From Bradyrhizobium japonicum USDA 6 (GTDB taxonomy: Bacteria > Pseudomonadota > Alphaproteobacteria > Rhizobiales > Xanthobacteraceae): a stretch of 64,000 bases of DNA. Below are positions 43,004-50,986 of the stretch, one piece after another. The notes under the pieces are model-generated. The model was not told the DNA's origin. It made no database searches and saw only the letters and a program-made list of their open reading frames with translations. The stretch covers positions 6,565,001 through 6,629,000 of the forward strand of contig NC_017249.1 of the NCBI RefSeq assembly GCF_000284375.1. The letters are read 5' to 3'. The stretch's first letter is position 1. The number at the start of each line of letters is the position of its first letter. Made by a program: the position numbers and the translations under genes.

Positions 43004-44052
43004 CAGATACCAAGTCCTGAAAGACCAAGTCCTGCCTTGATCGCGGCCTCGTCGATATCGCCGTGCTCGCCGATCACGACGAGCTTCGACTGCCTGAGAG
43101 CTGCGCCCCAGGGCTTGTCGAACTGGTGGCGCACGCGCTCGCCGACCGCTTGCAGCAACAGGCGCATCGGCTTGCCCGCGACCGCGATATAGCCCTTGAC
43201 GCGCAGCACGTTCTGCTCGCGCGAAAGACGCTGCACCGACGCGACCAGTACGTCGATGTCGCTGACCTCCGGAAGATCGATCACGACGGAGGCGAAATCG
43301 TCGTGCTCGTGATCCTCCTCGCCGTCGTGATGCGAGGGCCGCGCGGCGAGATCGTTCTCGGCGGCGGCGCCGAGGCCGAGGATGACGCGCGCATCGATCG
43401 CGCCATCGGTGACGGATAGCATCGGCACCCGGCGCGGCATCTCCGCGGTGATGGCGGCCTTGGCGGCTTCGATCCCTGCGGCCCCCGCAAGATCGGCCTT
43501 GGTCAGCAGCACGATGTCGGCGCAGGCGATCTGGTCCTCGAACACCTCCGACAGCGGCGTCTCGTGGTCGAGATTTTCATCCGCCGCGCGCTGCGCTTCC
43601 ACGGCCGCCGGGTCCGGCGCAAAACGGCCGGCGGCAACAGCCTCGGCATCGGCGAGCGCGATCACGCCGTCGACCGTGATCCGCGAGCGGATCTCCGGCC
43701 AGTCGAACGCCTTCAGCAGCGGCTTCGGCAACGCCAGGCCCGAGGTCTCGATCAGGATGTGATCTGGCCGCACCGGCCGCGCCAAGAGCTTCTCCATGGT
43801 CGGAATGAAATCGTCCGCAACGGTACAGCAGATGCAGCCATTGGCGAGCTCGACGATGTTCTCCTCCGGGCAATTCGCATCGGCGCAGGATTTCAGGATC
43901 TCGCCATCGACACCCTCGCTGCCGAACTCGTTGACGAGCACCGCGAGCTTCTTGCCATCGGGGTTTGCGAGCAGATGCTGGATCAGCGTCGTCTTGCCGG
44001 AGCCGAGAAAACCCGTGACCACCGTCACAGGGACTTTTGCGAGCGAGTTCAT
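43003..44052 (-). CDS. cobW: Cobalamin biosynthesis GTPase CobW (metallochaperone)
   Basis: A 349-residue G3E-family GTPase. Walker A (GFLGSGKT) is at residues 14-21, the metal-binding CxCC motif (GCICC) at 72-76, and the base-recognition motif TKAD at 184-187. A histidine/acid-rich loop (HHDGEEDHEHDD, about 241-252) probably binds metal, and a CobW C-terminal domain follows. It is thought to deliver cobalt to the CobN chelatase, and its gene directly precedes cobN. It overlaps the DUF1636 gene by ATGA. Confidence 0.95.
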   Translation of the reverse strand: MNSLAKVPVTVVTGFLGSGKTTLIQHLLANPDGKKLAVLVNEFGSEGVDGEILKSCADANCPEENIVELANGCICCTVADDFIPTMEKLLARPVRPDHILIETSGLALPKPLLKAFDWPEIRSRITVDGVIALADAEAVAAGRFAPDPAAVEAQRAADENLDHETPLSEVFEDQIACADIVLLTKADLAGAAGIEAAKAAITAEMPRRVPMLSVTDGAIDARVILGLGAAAENDLAARPSHHDGEEDHEHDDFASVVIDLPEVSDIDVLVASVQRLSREQNVLRVKGYIAVAGKPMRLLLQAVGERVRHQFDKPWGAALRQSKLVVIGEHGDIDEAAIKAGLGLSGLGI

Positions 44053-44423
44053 TCGGCGGCCTCCGGCACAACGGCAATGGGGGGAATGCGGGCAAGCGAT
44101 TGCTTGCGGAAGATTTCGGGACGGCTGCGCCAGGGCACGAGACCGTCGGGCGCGGCGGCATAGGCCGCGGCACCCGCGACCACGTCACTCGCATGGGCCT
44201 CCGACAGACGGCCATAGACATAGGACCAGCGGCCGGGCGCGCTGAGCGCAACCGAGCAGCCCTGGCTGCATGCCGACAGGCATTCAACGGGAACCACATT
44301 GACGCCCTCGGGCACGCCGGCGTCGAGGATCGCACCATGCAGGCGCTTGCCGGGCGTCGCCTCACCCTCGTCGAGCGTCTGGCCGGCACGGCAGGTAATA
44401 CAGACGTGAAGTGTGACGGTCAT
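44049..44423 (-). CDS. DUF1636 small cysteine-rich (thioredoxin-like ferredoxin-type) protein
   Basis: A 124-residue soluble protein with cysteines at 8, 11, 48, 52 and 56 (CITC ... ECLSACSQGC), matching the DUF1636 metal-binding pattern that resembles [2Fe-2S] thioredoxin-like ferredoxins. Function is unproven; repeated linkage to cobW and cobN suggests metal handling or electron supply to corrin synthesis. I chose the ATG at 44423, which has GGAAGAGG just upstream. That site is buried in a perfect hairpin linked to riboswitch 3. It is the first gene of the riboswitch-3 operon. Confidence 0.85.
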   Translation of the reverse strand: MTVTLHVCITCRAGQTLDEGEATPGKRLHGAILDAGVPEGVNVVPVECLSACSQGCSVALSAPGRWSYVYGRLSEAHASDVVAGAAAYAAAPDGLVPWRSRPEIFRKQSLARIPPIAVVPEAAE

Positions 44424-44424
44424 C

Positions 44425-44460
44425 GCCTCTTCCAGGATAAACAGCGGGAGGCGAAGAGGC
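44425..44460 (-). promoter_or_regulatory. Ribosome-binding-site-sequestering hairpin of riboswitch 3
   Basis: GCCTCTTC (44425-44432 on the plus strand) pairs perfectly with GAAGAGGC (44453-44460). In the mRNA the 3' arm is the GGAAGAGG that serves the ATG at 44423, and the stem ends one base before that codon. This would block translation when the aptamer is bound. Confidence 0.7.
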
Positions 44461-44534
44461 ACACGGACCATTCCCCCGAAGGTCCGTTTCCCCGTCGCGG
44501 AACACCCCGTCCGCCGGTCCAAAACTCGTCCGCG

Positions 44535-44722
44535 CTGGCAGGTCTCCCGGCTTGCGGAGCAGGGCTTTTGGCCCTTCGATCCCCGCCTTCCCGATCCCCT
44601 GGGGGATCAGTGGCTTCGGGCATCTCTCCGGTCACGGTCGCGGGGGCGGCTGCAGTTTGGAGCCGAATCTTGTCGATTCGGACCCTATCGCATTCCCTCT
44701 TCGCCTGTCATAGGACAGGAAC
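44535..44722 (-). promoter_or_regulatory. Cobalamin riboswitch 3 (DUF1636-cobW-cobN-cobG-cobH-cobI-cobJ)
   Basis: On the minus strand: GAGGGAATGCGAT (about 44702-44690), CCCCCGCGACCGTGACCGG, B12 box AGCCACTG (44615-44608), GGGAAGGCGGGG, and AGCCGGGAGACCTGCC (44552-44537). A 5' helix CCTGTC-ATAG-GACAGG occurs at 44704-44719. A perfect TTGACA at 44763-44758 may be the -35 box of its promoter, although no strong -10 follows. It occupies most of the 358-bp gap before the divergent cobO gene. Confidence 0.95.
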
Positions 44723-44781
44723 CAACGCCGGGCCACCATTTGCCCCCGGCCGCCTCTTGTCAAGCCGAAGGACCCTGTCAG

Positions 44782-45417
44782 ATGACGCCTGAACCGGATA
44801 CCCAAACGGCCGAGGAAACCGACGCCCGCCACGCCGCGAAAATGGCGAAAATCAAGGTCGCCCGCGACAAGATCATGGCGACCAAGAGCGGCGAAAAGGG
44901 CCTCATCATCGTCCATACCGGCGCCGGCAAGGGCAAGTCCTCATCCGCCTTCGGCATGATCGTCCGCTGTGTCGCCCATGGCTTCCCCTGCGCGGTCGTG
45001 CAGTTCATCAAGGGCGCCTGGGACACCGGCGAGCGGCGCCTGCTCACCGGCCATTTCGGCGAGCTCTGCCAGTTCCATGCGATGGGCGAAGGTTTCACCT
45101 GGGAGACGCAGGACCGCGCCCGCGACATTGCCGCGGCACAGGCCGGCTGGGCGAAGGCCAAGGAGCTGATATCAGATTCCAATCTTCGCATGGTCGTGCT
45201 CGACGAGATCAACATCGCGCTGCGCTACGATTATCTCGACATCGCCGAGGTCATCGACTTCCTGAAAACGCACAAGCCCCCCATGACCCATGTCGTGCTC
45301 ACCGGGCGCAACGCCAAGGACGAGCTGATCGAGATCGCCGATCTCGTCACCGAGATGACGCTGGTCAAGCACCCCTTCCGCTCCGGCATCAAGGCGCAAG
45401 CCGGCGTCGAGTTCTGA
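44782..45417 (+). CDS. cobO: Cob(I)yrinic acid a,c-diamide adenosyltransferase
   Basis: A 211-residue BtuR/CobO-type corrinoid adenosyltransferase that attaches the 5'-deoxyadenosyl group to cobalt. The P-loop [10 protein letters not shown] is at residues 45-54, and [16 protein letters not shown] and [23 protein letters not shown] are diagnostic. I chose the ATG at 44782, with GAAGGA upstream; the frame is open back to 44413 through the riboswitch region. It is divergent from the riboswitch-3 operon and followed after five bases by cobQ. Confidence 0.95.
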   Translation: MTPEPDTQTAEETDARHAAKMAKIKVARDKIMATKSGEKGLIIVHTGAGKGKSSSAFGMIVRCVAHGFPCAVVQFIKGAWDTGERRLLTGHFGELCQFHAMGEGFTWETQDRARDIAAAQAGWAKAKELISDSNLRMVVLDEINIALRYDYLDIAEVIDFLKTHKPPMTHVVLTGRNAKDELIEIADLVTEMTLVKHPFRSGIKAQAGVEF

Positions 45418-45422
45418 ATTCG

Positions 45423-46871
45423 ATGGCGCGCGCATTGATGATCCAGGGGGCCGGCTCGGACGTGGGCAAGTCGCTCATCGTCGCCGGCCTCGCGCGCGCC
45501 TTCACGCGGCGCGGCCTGCGCGTGCTGCCGTTCAAGCCGCAGAACATGTCGAACAACGCGGCCGTCACTGTCGACGGCGGCGAGATCGGTCGGGCCCAGG
45601 CGCTCCAGGCGCTGGCCGCTGGCGTCGAGCCGCACACCGACATGAACCCGGTGCTGCTGAAGCCCGAAACCGATGTCGGCGCACAAATCATCGTCCAGGG
45701 AAAGCGCATCGCGACCGCGCGGGCGCGTGAATATGCGGCGATGAAGCCCTCGCTGATGGGCGCGGTGCTGGAGAGTTTCGAGCGGCTGAAGGCGCGCGCC
45801 GATCTGGTGCTGGTCGAAGGCGCCGGCAGCCCGGCCGAGGTCAACCTGCGCAAGGCCGACATCGCCAATATGGGCTTTGCGCGCAAGGCCGACGTCCCCG
45901 TCGTGCTGGTCGGCGACATCGACCGCGGCGGCGTCATCGCCCAGCTCGTCGGCATCAGGACGGTGATCGACCCCGACGATGCCGCGATGATCCAGGGTTT
46001 CGTCATCAACAAGTTCCGCGGCGACCCCTCGCTATTCGACGACGGCTACAAGCTGATCGAGCAAAAGACCGCGTGGCGTGGCCTTGGCGTGCTGCCCTGG
46101 TTCGCGCGGGCCGGCGAGCTGCCGGCCGAGGACGCGCTCGGCCTGAGCGACGCGCGCAAGCCGGGCCAGTGCAAGATCGCCTGCCTCGCACTGTCGCGGA
46201 TCGCCAATTTCGATGATCTCGATCCGCTGAAGCTCGAGCCTGGCGTCGATCTCGTCATGGTGCGGCCGGGCGACGCCATCCCCGGCGATATCAGCCTCGT
46301 CATCATCCCCGGCTCAAAGTCCACCCGCGGCGATCTCGCCTTCCTGCGCGCGCAGGGCTGGGACATCGATCTCCTGGCGCATCACCGTCGGGGCGGCCAT
46401 GTGCTCGGCCTCTGCGGCGGCTATCAGATGCTCGGGCGCAGCGTCACCGACCCCGGCGGCATCGAAGGCCCTGCCGGCGACACGCCGGGTCTCGGACTTC
46501 TGGACGTGGAAACGGTGATGAGCCCGCAGAAGACGCTGACGCGCGTCGCAGCCGTGCATGCCGCCACGGACCAGCCGATCGACGCCTACGAAATCCACAT
46601 CGGCCGCACCGATGGGCCGGATCGCGCGCGCCCGTTTGCGAAACTGAACGGCGAGCCCGAAGGCGCGATCTCGCGCGATGGCCGCGTGCAGGGCAGCTAT
46701 TTGCACGGCCTTTTCACCTCGGACGATTTCCGAAAGGCGTATCTCGCAAAGCTCGACATTCCGGCAGGCGAGGAGCCTTATCACAGCAGGGTCGGGAGTG
46801 CGCTCGACGCCCTCGCCGATCACATCGAACAGCATCTCGACGTCGATGGCCTGCTCGCGTTAGCGCGCTAG
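45423..46871 (+). CDS. cobQ: Cobyric acid synthase
   Basis: A 482-residue amidotransferase that amidates the b, d, e and g side chains of adenosylcobyrinic acid a,c-diamide. The dethiobiotin-synthetase-like N-terminus has [12 protein letters not shown] (7-18) and [28 protein letters not shown] lies near 163; the amidotransferase cysteine is Cys331 ([11 protein letters not shown]). Length matches the family. It follows cobO by five bases with no clear ribosome-binding site, so coupling is likely. Its last 12 bp overlap the convergent cobC. Confidence 0.97.
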   Translation: MARALMIQGAGSDVGKSLIVAGLARAFTRRGLRVLPFKPQNMSNNAAVTVDGGEIGRAQALQALAAGVEPHTDMNPVLLKPETDVGAQIIVQGKRIATARAREYAAMKPSLMGAVLESFERLKARADLVLVEGAGSPAEVNLRKADIANMGFARKADVPVVLVGDIDRGGVIAQLVGIRTVIDPDDAAMIQGFVINKFRGDPSLFDDGYKLIEQKTAWRGLGVLPWFARAGELPAEDALGLSDARKPGQCKIACLALSRIANFDDLDPLKLEPGVDLVMVRPGDAIPGDISLVIIPGSKSTRGDLAFLRAQGWDIDLLAHHRRGGHVLGLCGGYQMLGRSVTDPGGIEGPAGDTPGLGLLDVETVMSPQKTLTRVAAVHAATDQPIDAYEIHIGRTDGPDRARPFAKLNGEPEGAISRDGRVQGSYLHGLFTSDDFRKAYLAKLDIPAGEEPYHSRVGSALDALADHIEQHLDVDGLLALAR

Positions 46872-47825
46872 CGCCTCGGCAAGGCGCGTCCATTCGGCTT
46901 CGCTGCCGGGAAGCCCGAGGCGCAGCCATGCCGGCTCTCTCGCGAACACGCGCGACCAGATCTGGCTACGCGCCAGTTTCTCCTGCGCAGCAAGCGCATC
47001 AGGCGTCTCGTAGAGACGAAACAGCGGCGCACCACCGACGAGCCGCCAGCCTAGCGACCGCACGATGTCGTCCAGGCGGGCACAGTCGCGCGCAAGCCGC
47101 GCGGACGTGGCCTCGGCCCAGTGGTCGTCACGCAAGGCGCGGCACCCGATCGCGATCGCAGCTCCCGACACCGGCCACGGACCTGACGCCGCCCCGAGCT
47201 TCGCGATATCGGCCGCATGGCCGAGCGCAAACCCAAGTCGCAGGCCGGCAAGACCATAGAACTTGCCGAAGGAGCGCAGGACCAGCAGTCCAGGCCGATC
47301 CGCCTCGGATGCGAGCGACAGCAGCGGGGCAGCATCGGCAAAACTCTCGTCGATGACGAGACGGCCGACGCGCGGCAGCAGCGCCAGCAAATCCTGTGGC
47401 GCAAAACGCCGGCCATCGGGATTGTTGGGATTGACGACGACGGCGAGATCCGCGCCCGCCAGCGCGTCGAGCTCGCCGACCTCCTGGACATCCCAGCCTG
47501 CAGTCGACAAGACCCCGGCATACTCGTTGTAGGTCGGCGCGAGGATGCGCGCGCGGCCACGCGGCGCCAGTTGCGGCAGCAATTGAATGGCGGCCTGGGC
47601 ACCACCCATCGCGACAATCGGTGCACTCGTGCGGTAGGCGTGCTGCGCTGCCTGATGCAGGCTCTCGATCTCGGCGCGCGACGGCAGCGCGTTCCATGCG
47701 CGCGCGCTCACCTCGCCCACGGGATAAGGCAGCCGGTTGATCCCGGTCGACAGATCGATCCAGTCCTCCGCGCGCCCGCCAAAACGCTGCTGGGCCAGAT
47801 CGAGATTTCCACCGTGCTCGCGCAT
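46860..47825 (-). CDS. cobC: Threonine-phosphate decarboxylase (CobC; CobD in Salmonella naming)
   Basis: A 321-residue fold-type I PLP enzyme that makes (R)-1-aminopropan-2-ol phosphate for the nucleotide loop. It begins [16 protein letters not shown], and has [24 protein letters not shown] and the Schiff-base lysine in [18 protein letters not shown] chose the ATG at 47825, 11 bp after the cobD stop; the frame remains open upstream to 48827 within cobD. Its 3' end overlaps cobQ by 12 bp in convergent orientation. Confidence 0.94.
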   Translation of the reverse strand: MREHGGNLDLAQQRFGGRAEDWIDLSTGINRLPYPVGEVSARAWNALPSRAEIESLHQAAQHAYRTSAPIVAMGGAQAAIQLLPQLAPRGRARILAPTYNEYAGVLSTAGWDVQEVGELDALAGADLAVVVNPNNPDGRRFAPQDLLALLPRVGRLVIDESFADAAPLLSLASEADRPGLLVLRSFGKFYGLAGLRLGFALGHAADIAKLGAASGPWPVSGAAIAIGCRALRDDHWAEATSARLARDCARLDDIVRSLGWRLVGGAPLFRLYETPDALAAQEKLARSQIWSRVFAREPAWLRLGLPGSEAEWTRLAEALAR

Positions 47826-47836
47826 GCCCCGTTCTT

Positions 47837-48778
47837 TCACGCGAAGGCCAGGATCGCAAGGAGGCCGGCGAGCAGCAGCATGGCGCGGCGGTAGATCGTC
47901 AATCCCCGGCTGATGTCCGCGGCAAGCGGATCGCGCGCGCCTTCGTTGAGCCAGGGCTCGTTGGTGACGCTGCCGTGGTAGATGCGGGGGCCGCTGAGCC
48001 GCACGCCAAGCGCGCCCGCCATCGCCGCCTCCGGCCAGCCGGCATTGGGCGAGCGGTGACGGCGGGCATCGCGCGTCATGCAGGACAGCGCCTCCGATCG
48101 CCGCGACGCCAGCAGGACGAACAGAAAGCCGGTCAGGCGCGCCGGAATGAAGTTTGCGACATCGTCGATGCGCGCGGCGGCCCAGCCAAAAGCTTCGTGG
48201 CGTTCGTTGCGATGGCCGATCATGGAGTCCAGCGTGTTGATCGCCTTGTAGCCCAAAATGCCGGGCAGTCCGAACAGCGCGCCCCAGAACACCGGCGCCA
48301 CGATGCCGTCGGAGGCGTTCTCGGCGAGGCTCTCGATCGCCGCGCGCGCGATGCCGGCTTCGTCGAGGGTCGCGGGATCGCGTCCGACGATGCGCGACAC
48401 CGCTTCGCGCGCAGCGGCGATGTCGCCGGCCCGCAAGGGATTCGCAACCGCCGCGACATGATCGTGGAGTGAACGCAAAGCCACCAGCGGCCAGGCCAGC
48501 ACTCCCGCCAGTACGATCTGCATCCATCCCCGGGGGAGCGAGGACTGAAGTACCCAGCCGATTGCGACCGAGATCGCGATCACCAGGAGCGCTCCGGCAA
48601 CGCCCGCAGCACGGCGAAATGCCGGCGGATCGGACGCGCGATTCCAGGCGGCGTCGATGGCACCGATCAGCCGGCCGAGCCAGGTCACGGGATGGCCGAT
48701 CCGCGCGAACAGCCACGACGGCCAGCCCAAGAGGGCATCCACCGCCATCGCCACCACCATCGCGCCCGCAAAGCCCAC
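47837..48778 (-). CDS. cobD: Adenosylcobinamide-phosphate synthase (CobD/CbiB)
   Basis: A 313-residue inner-membrane protein that attaches the aminopropanol linker to cobyric acid. HPVTWLGRLIGAID, ARAAIESLAENASDGIVAPVFW and GYKAINTLDSMIGHRNERHEAFG are CbiB signatures, with several membrane segments. The GTG at 48778 is preceded by AGGAGG at five bases, a better start than the ATG six codons further in. It is divergent from cobP with 121 bp between starts. Confidence 0.95.
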   Translation of the reverse strand: MGFAGAMVVAMAVDALLGWPSWLFARIGHPVTWLGRLIGAIDAAWNRASDPPAFRRAAGVAGALLVIAISVAIGWVLQSSLPRGWMQIVLAGVLAWPLVALRSLHDHVAAVANPLRAGDIAAAREAVSRIVGRDPATLDEAGIARAAIESLAENASDGIVAPVFWGALFGLPGILGYKAINTLDSMIGHRNERHEAFGWAAARIDDVANFIPARLTGFLFVLLASRRSEALSCMTRDARRHRSPNAGWPEAAMAGALGVRLSGPRIYHGSVTNEPWLNEGARDPLAADISRGLTIYRRAMLLLAGLLAILAFA

Positions 48779-48899
48779 ACCTGCCTCCTGTCCCGCCCCT
48801 GTTGCGCAAAGCGAAGGCGGAGCGCAAGCCCCTGCCCGCCTGATTTCGGCTTTGTCTTTGGCCGCGTTTGGTGATTAGTCAGGCCTACAGGAGACTTTG

Positions 48900-49403
48900 A
48901 TGGCCGTCATCTTGATCACGGGCGGGGCGCGATCGGGCAAGAGCAAGCGTGCGGAAACGCGCGTCCGCGCGTTCCCCGGACAGCCCGTCTATGTCGCGAC
49001 GGCCGAGGCGCTCGATGCGGAAATGGAAGCGCGCATCGCCGGCCACCGCGCGCGGCGCGGAACCGATTGGATCGAGCGTGAGGTGCCGCTCGATCTCGTG
49101 CCCGCGCTGGTCGCAAGCGATGGCGGTGGCCCGAGGCTGGTGGACTGCCTGACGCTATGGCTCTCCAACCTGATGCATGCCGGGCGCGACTGGGAACGCG
49201 AGGTAACAGAGCTCGCCAACGCCCTGCGCCGCTTGAAAAGCCCCGTCGTCCTCGTCACCAACGAAGTCGGCCTCGGCATCGTGCCCGACAACGCGCTGGC
49301 GCGCAGCTATCGCGACGCCGCCGGAATCATGAACCAGGTCATCGCGGCGGTTTCCGACGAAGTCGAGTTCGTCGTGGCCGGCCTGCCGATGAAACTGAAA
49401 TGA
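48900..49403 (+). CDS. cobP: Bifunctional adenosylcobinamide kinase/guanylyltransferase
   Basis: A 167-residue CobP (CobU in Salmonella) that phosphorylates adenosylcobinamide and transfers GMP to it. The P-loop GGARSGKS is at residues 8-15, VDCLTLWLSNL in the middle, and VTNEVGLGIVPDNALARSYRDAAG near 118-142. I chose the ATG at 48900, preceded by AGGAGA at five bases, over the TTG one codon before. Its stop overlaps the cobV start (ATGA). Confidence 0.95.
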   Translation: MAVILITGGARSGKSKRAETRVRAFPGQPVYVATAEALDAEMEARIAGHRARRGTDWIEREVPLDLVPALVASDGGGPRLVDCLTLWLSNLMHAGRDWEREVTELANALRRLKSPVVLVTNEVGLGIVPDNALARSYRDAAGIMNQVIAAVSDEVEFVVAGLPMKLK

Positions 49404-50182
49404 TGCCTCGCGCCGAGCTTTTCAAAGAGGTTATCGCCGATCTCAGGATGGCGGCATCGTTCGTGACGATCCTCCCCGTCGCATCATCGAGGTCCGCGGC
49501 TGACGGCGCCATCGCGCGCGCAACCTGGGCACTCCCCGTCGCAGGGCTGCTGGTCGGCCTCGCGGGCGCCTTGGTCTACAAGGTCTCCAGCCGGTTCGGA
49601 CTGACACCGAACCTCGCCGCCCTGCTCACGCTGGCCACGACCGCGCTCATTACCGGCGCGCTGCATGAGGACGGCCTTGCCGATACCGCCGACGGGCTCG
49701 GCGGCGGCCGGACGCGCGAGCGCAAGCTCGAGATCATGCGCGACAGCCGGATCGGCACCTATGGCGTCTGCGCGCTGATCCTGTCGTTCGGTCTGCGCTG
49801 GAGCGCGCTCGCAGCGATCGCCAATCCTTGGGCCGTCGCGCTCGCGCTGTGCGCCGCGCACACTGCCGCCCGCGCGGGCGTGCCGGCTTTCATGTCGCTG
49901 GTCCCGCCGGCGCGGCCTGATGGACTGTCGGCAAACGCGGGCTCGCCGCCGGGCCGCAGCGTCGCCATCGCCTTCGCCGTTGGAACGCTCGCCCTCGCGC
50001 TCGCGCTCGGGCCTGGCAAGGCGCTGGTCAGCCTGATCCTGCTGTCCCTCGCCGGCTTGATGCTGGCGCGGCTTGCCATCCGCCAGATCGGCGGGCAGAG
50101 CGGCGACATTCTCGGCGCATTCGAGCAGATCGGCGAGATCCTCATTCTGCTGGTGGCGGCATCCTTCCGGACGGGAGGCTGA
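49400..50182 (+). CDS. cobV: Adenosylcobinamide-GDP ribazoletransferase (cobalamin 5'-phosphate synthase)
   Basis: A 260-residue polytopic membrane enzyme (also called CobS) that joins adenosylcobinamide-GDP to alpha-ribazole phosphate. The catalytic motif GALHEDGLADTADGLGGG is at about residues 75-92, with MRDSRIGTYGV following. The tandem ATGs at 49400 and 49403 overlap the cobP stop. It is followed after four bases by bluB. Confidence 0.95.
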   Translation: MMPRAELFKEVIADLRMAASFVTILPVASSRSAADGAIARATWALPVAGLLVGLAGALVYKVSSRFGLTPNLAALLTLATTALITGALHEDGLADTADGLGGGRTRERKLEIMRDSRIGTYGVCALILSFGLRWSALAAIANPWAVALALCAAHTAARAGVPAFMSLVPPARPDGLSANAGSPPGRSVAIAFAVGTLALALALGPGKALVSLILLSLAGLMLARLAIRQIGGQSGDILGAFEQIGEILILLVAASFRTGG

Positions 50183-50186
50183 TCCC

Positions 50187-50819
50187 ATGGTCGAGTTCGA
50201 CGACACCTTCCGCCAGCACTTGCGCGAGCTGTTCGTGTGGCGCCGCGACGTGCGCCGCTTCCGCGCCGATCCGCTGCCGGCCGGCGCCATCGATCGCCTG
50301 ATCGAGACCGCCTGTCTCTCGCCTTCGGTCGGCCTGAGCCAGCCCTGGCGCTTCGTTGTCGTCGATGATGCCGCACGACGCCGCGCCGTGATCGACGACT
50401 TCAGGGCATGCAACGCCGATGCGCTGAATGCCTATGCCGGTGAGCGCGCCGCGCGCTATGCCACGCTGAAACTGTCCGGTCTCGAACAGGCGCCCGGCCA
50501 CCTCGCCGTGTTCGCGGACAAGGCGAGCGACATCGGCCACGGCCTTGGCCGCGCGACCATGCCGGAGACGACGGAATATTCCGTGGTGGCCGCGATCACC
50601 GCGATGTGGCTCGCCGCGCGCGCCGACGGCATCGGCATCGGCTGGGTGTCGATCCTCAATCCGGAGCGCGTTCACACCACTCTCGACGTGCCTGAGACCT
50701 GGAAGTTCATCGCCTATCTCTGCATCGGCTATCCGCAAGTCGAATGCGACCAGCCGGAGCTTGAGCAGGCGAAGTGGGAGCACCGTCGCGGCGCGGGGGA
50801 ATTCACGCTGCGGCGTTGA
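50187..50819 (+). CDS. bluB: 5,6-dimethylbenzimidazole synthase
   Basis: A 210-residue flavin-destructase of the nitroreductase fold that splits reduced FMN with O2 to form dimethylbenzimidazole, the B12 lower ligand. It has the BluB features FVWRRDVRRFRADPLP, SPSVGLSQPWRFV and GIGIGWVSILNPERV. The ATG at 50187 has GGGAGG nine bases upstream. It is cotranscribed with cobP and cobV and supplies the base used by CobT at the other end of the locus. Confidence 0.95.
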   Translation: MVEFDDTFRQHLRELFVWRRDVRRFRADPLPAGAIDRLIETACLSPSVGLSQPWRFVVVDDAARRRAVIDDFRACNADALNAYAGERAARYATLKLSGLEQAPGHLAVFADKASDIGHGLGRATMPETTEYSVVAAITAMWLAARADGIGIGWVSILNPERVHTTLDVPETWKFIAYLCIGYPQVECDQPELEQAKWEHRRGAGEFTLRR

Positions 50820-50841
50820 GACGCCGCGCCCCCGCTCCGTC

Positions 50842-50966
50842 CTCCGTCATTGCGAGCGTAGCGAAGCAATCCAGGCTGTCTCCGCGGAGGGATTCTGAAT
50901 TGCTTCGTCGCACCAGCGCAAAATTGCTTTGCAATTTTGTCGCGGGCTCCTCGCGATGACGACGGA
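50842..50966. repeat. Palindromic repeat of the GTCATTGCGAGCG family with an inner hairpin
   Basis: The element opens with CGTCATTGCGAGCGTAGCGAAGCAATCC and closes with CTCGCGATGACG, a nested palindrome widely seen in Bradyrhizobium intergenic regions. It contains a perfect hairpin CAAAATTGC-TTT-GCAATTTTG at 50919-50939. It fills the gap between two convergent genes (bluB and the TpsB gene) and may end transcription from both sides. Confidence 0.8.
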
Positions 50967-50986
50967 GAGAGAAGCGATCCGCCGCG

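Noticed and set aside
44735..44763. A promoter for riboswitch 3 (TTGACA-N17-AATGGT)
   Set aside because: The -35 is perfect but the -10 is poor, so it is only mentioned with the riboswitch and not listed as a promoter.
46860..48827. A single 655-codon protein spanning cobC and part of the cobD region
   Set aside because: The upstream half is an out-of-frame shadow of cobD; the decarboxylase begins at the ATG at 47825 with a normal N-terminus.
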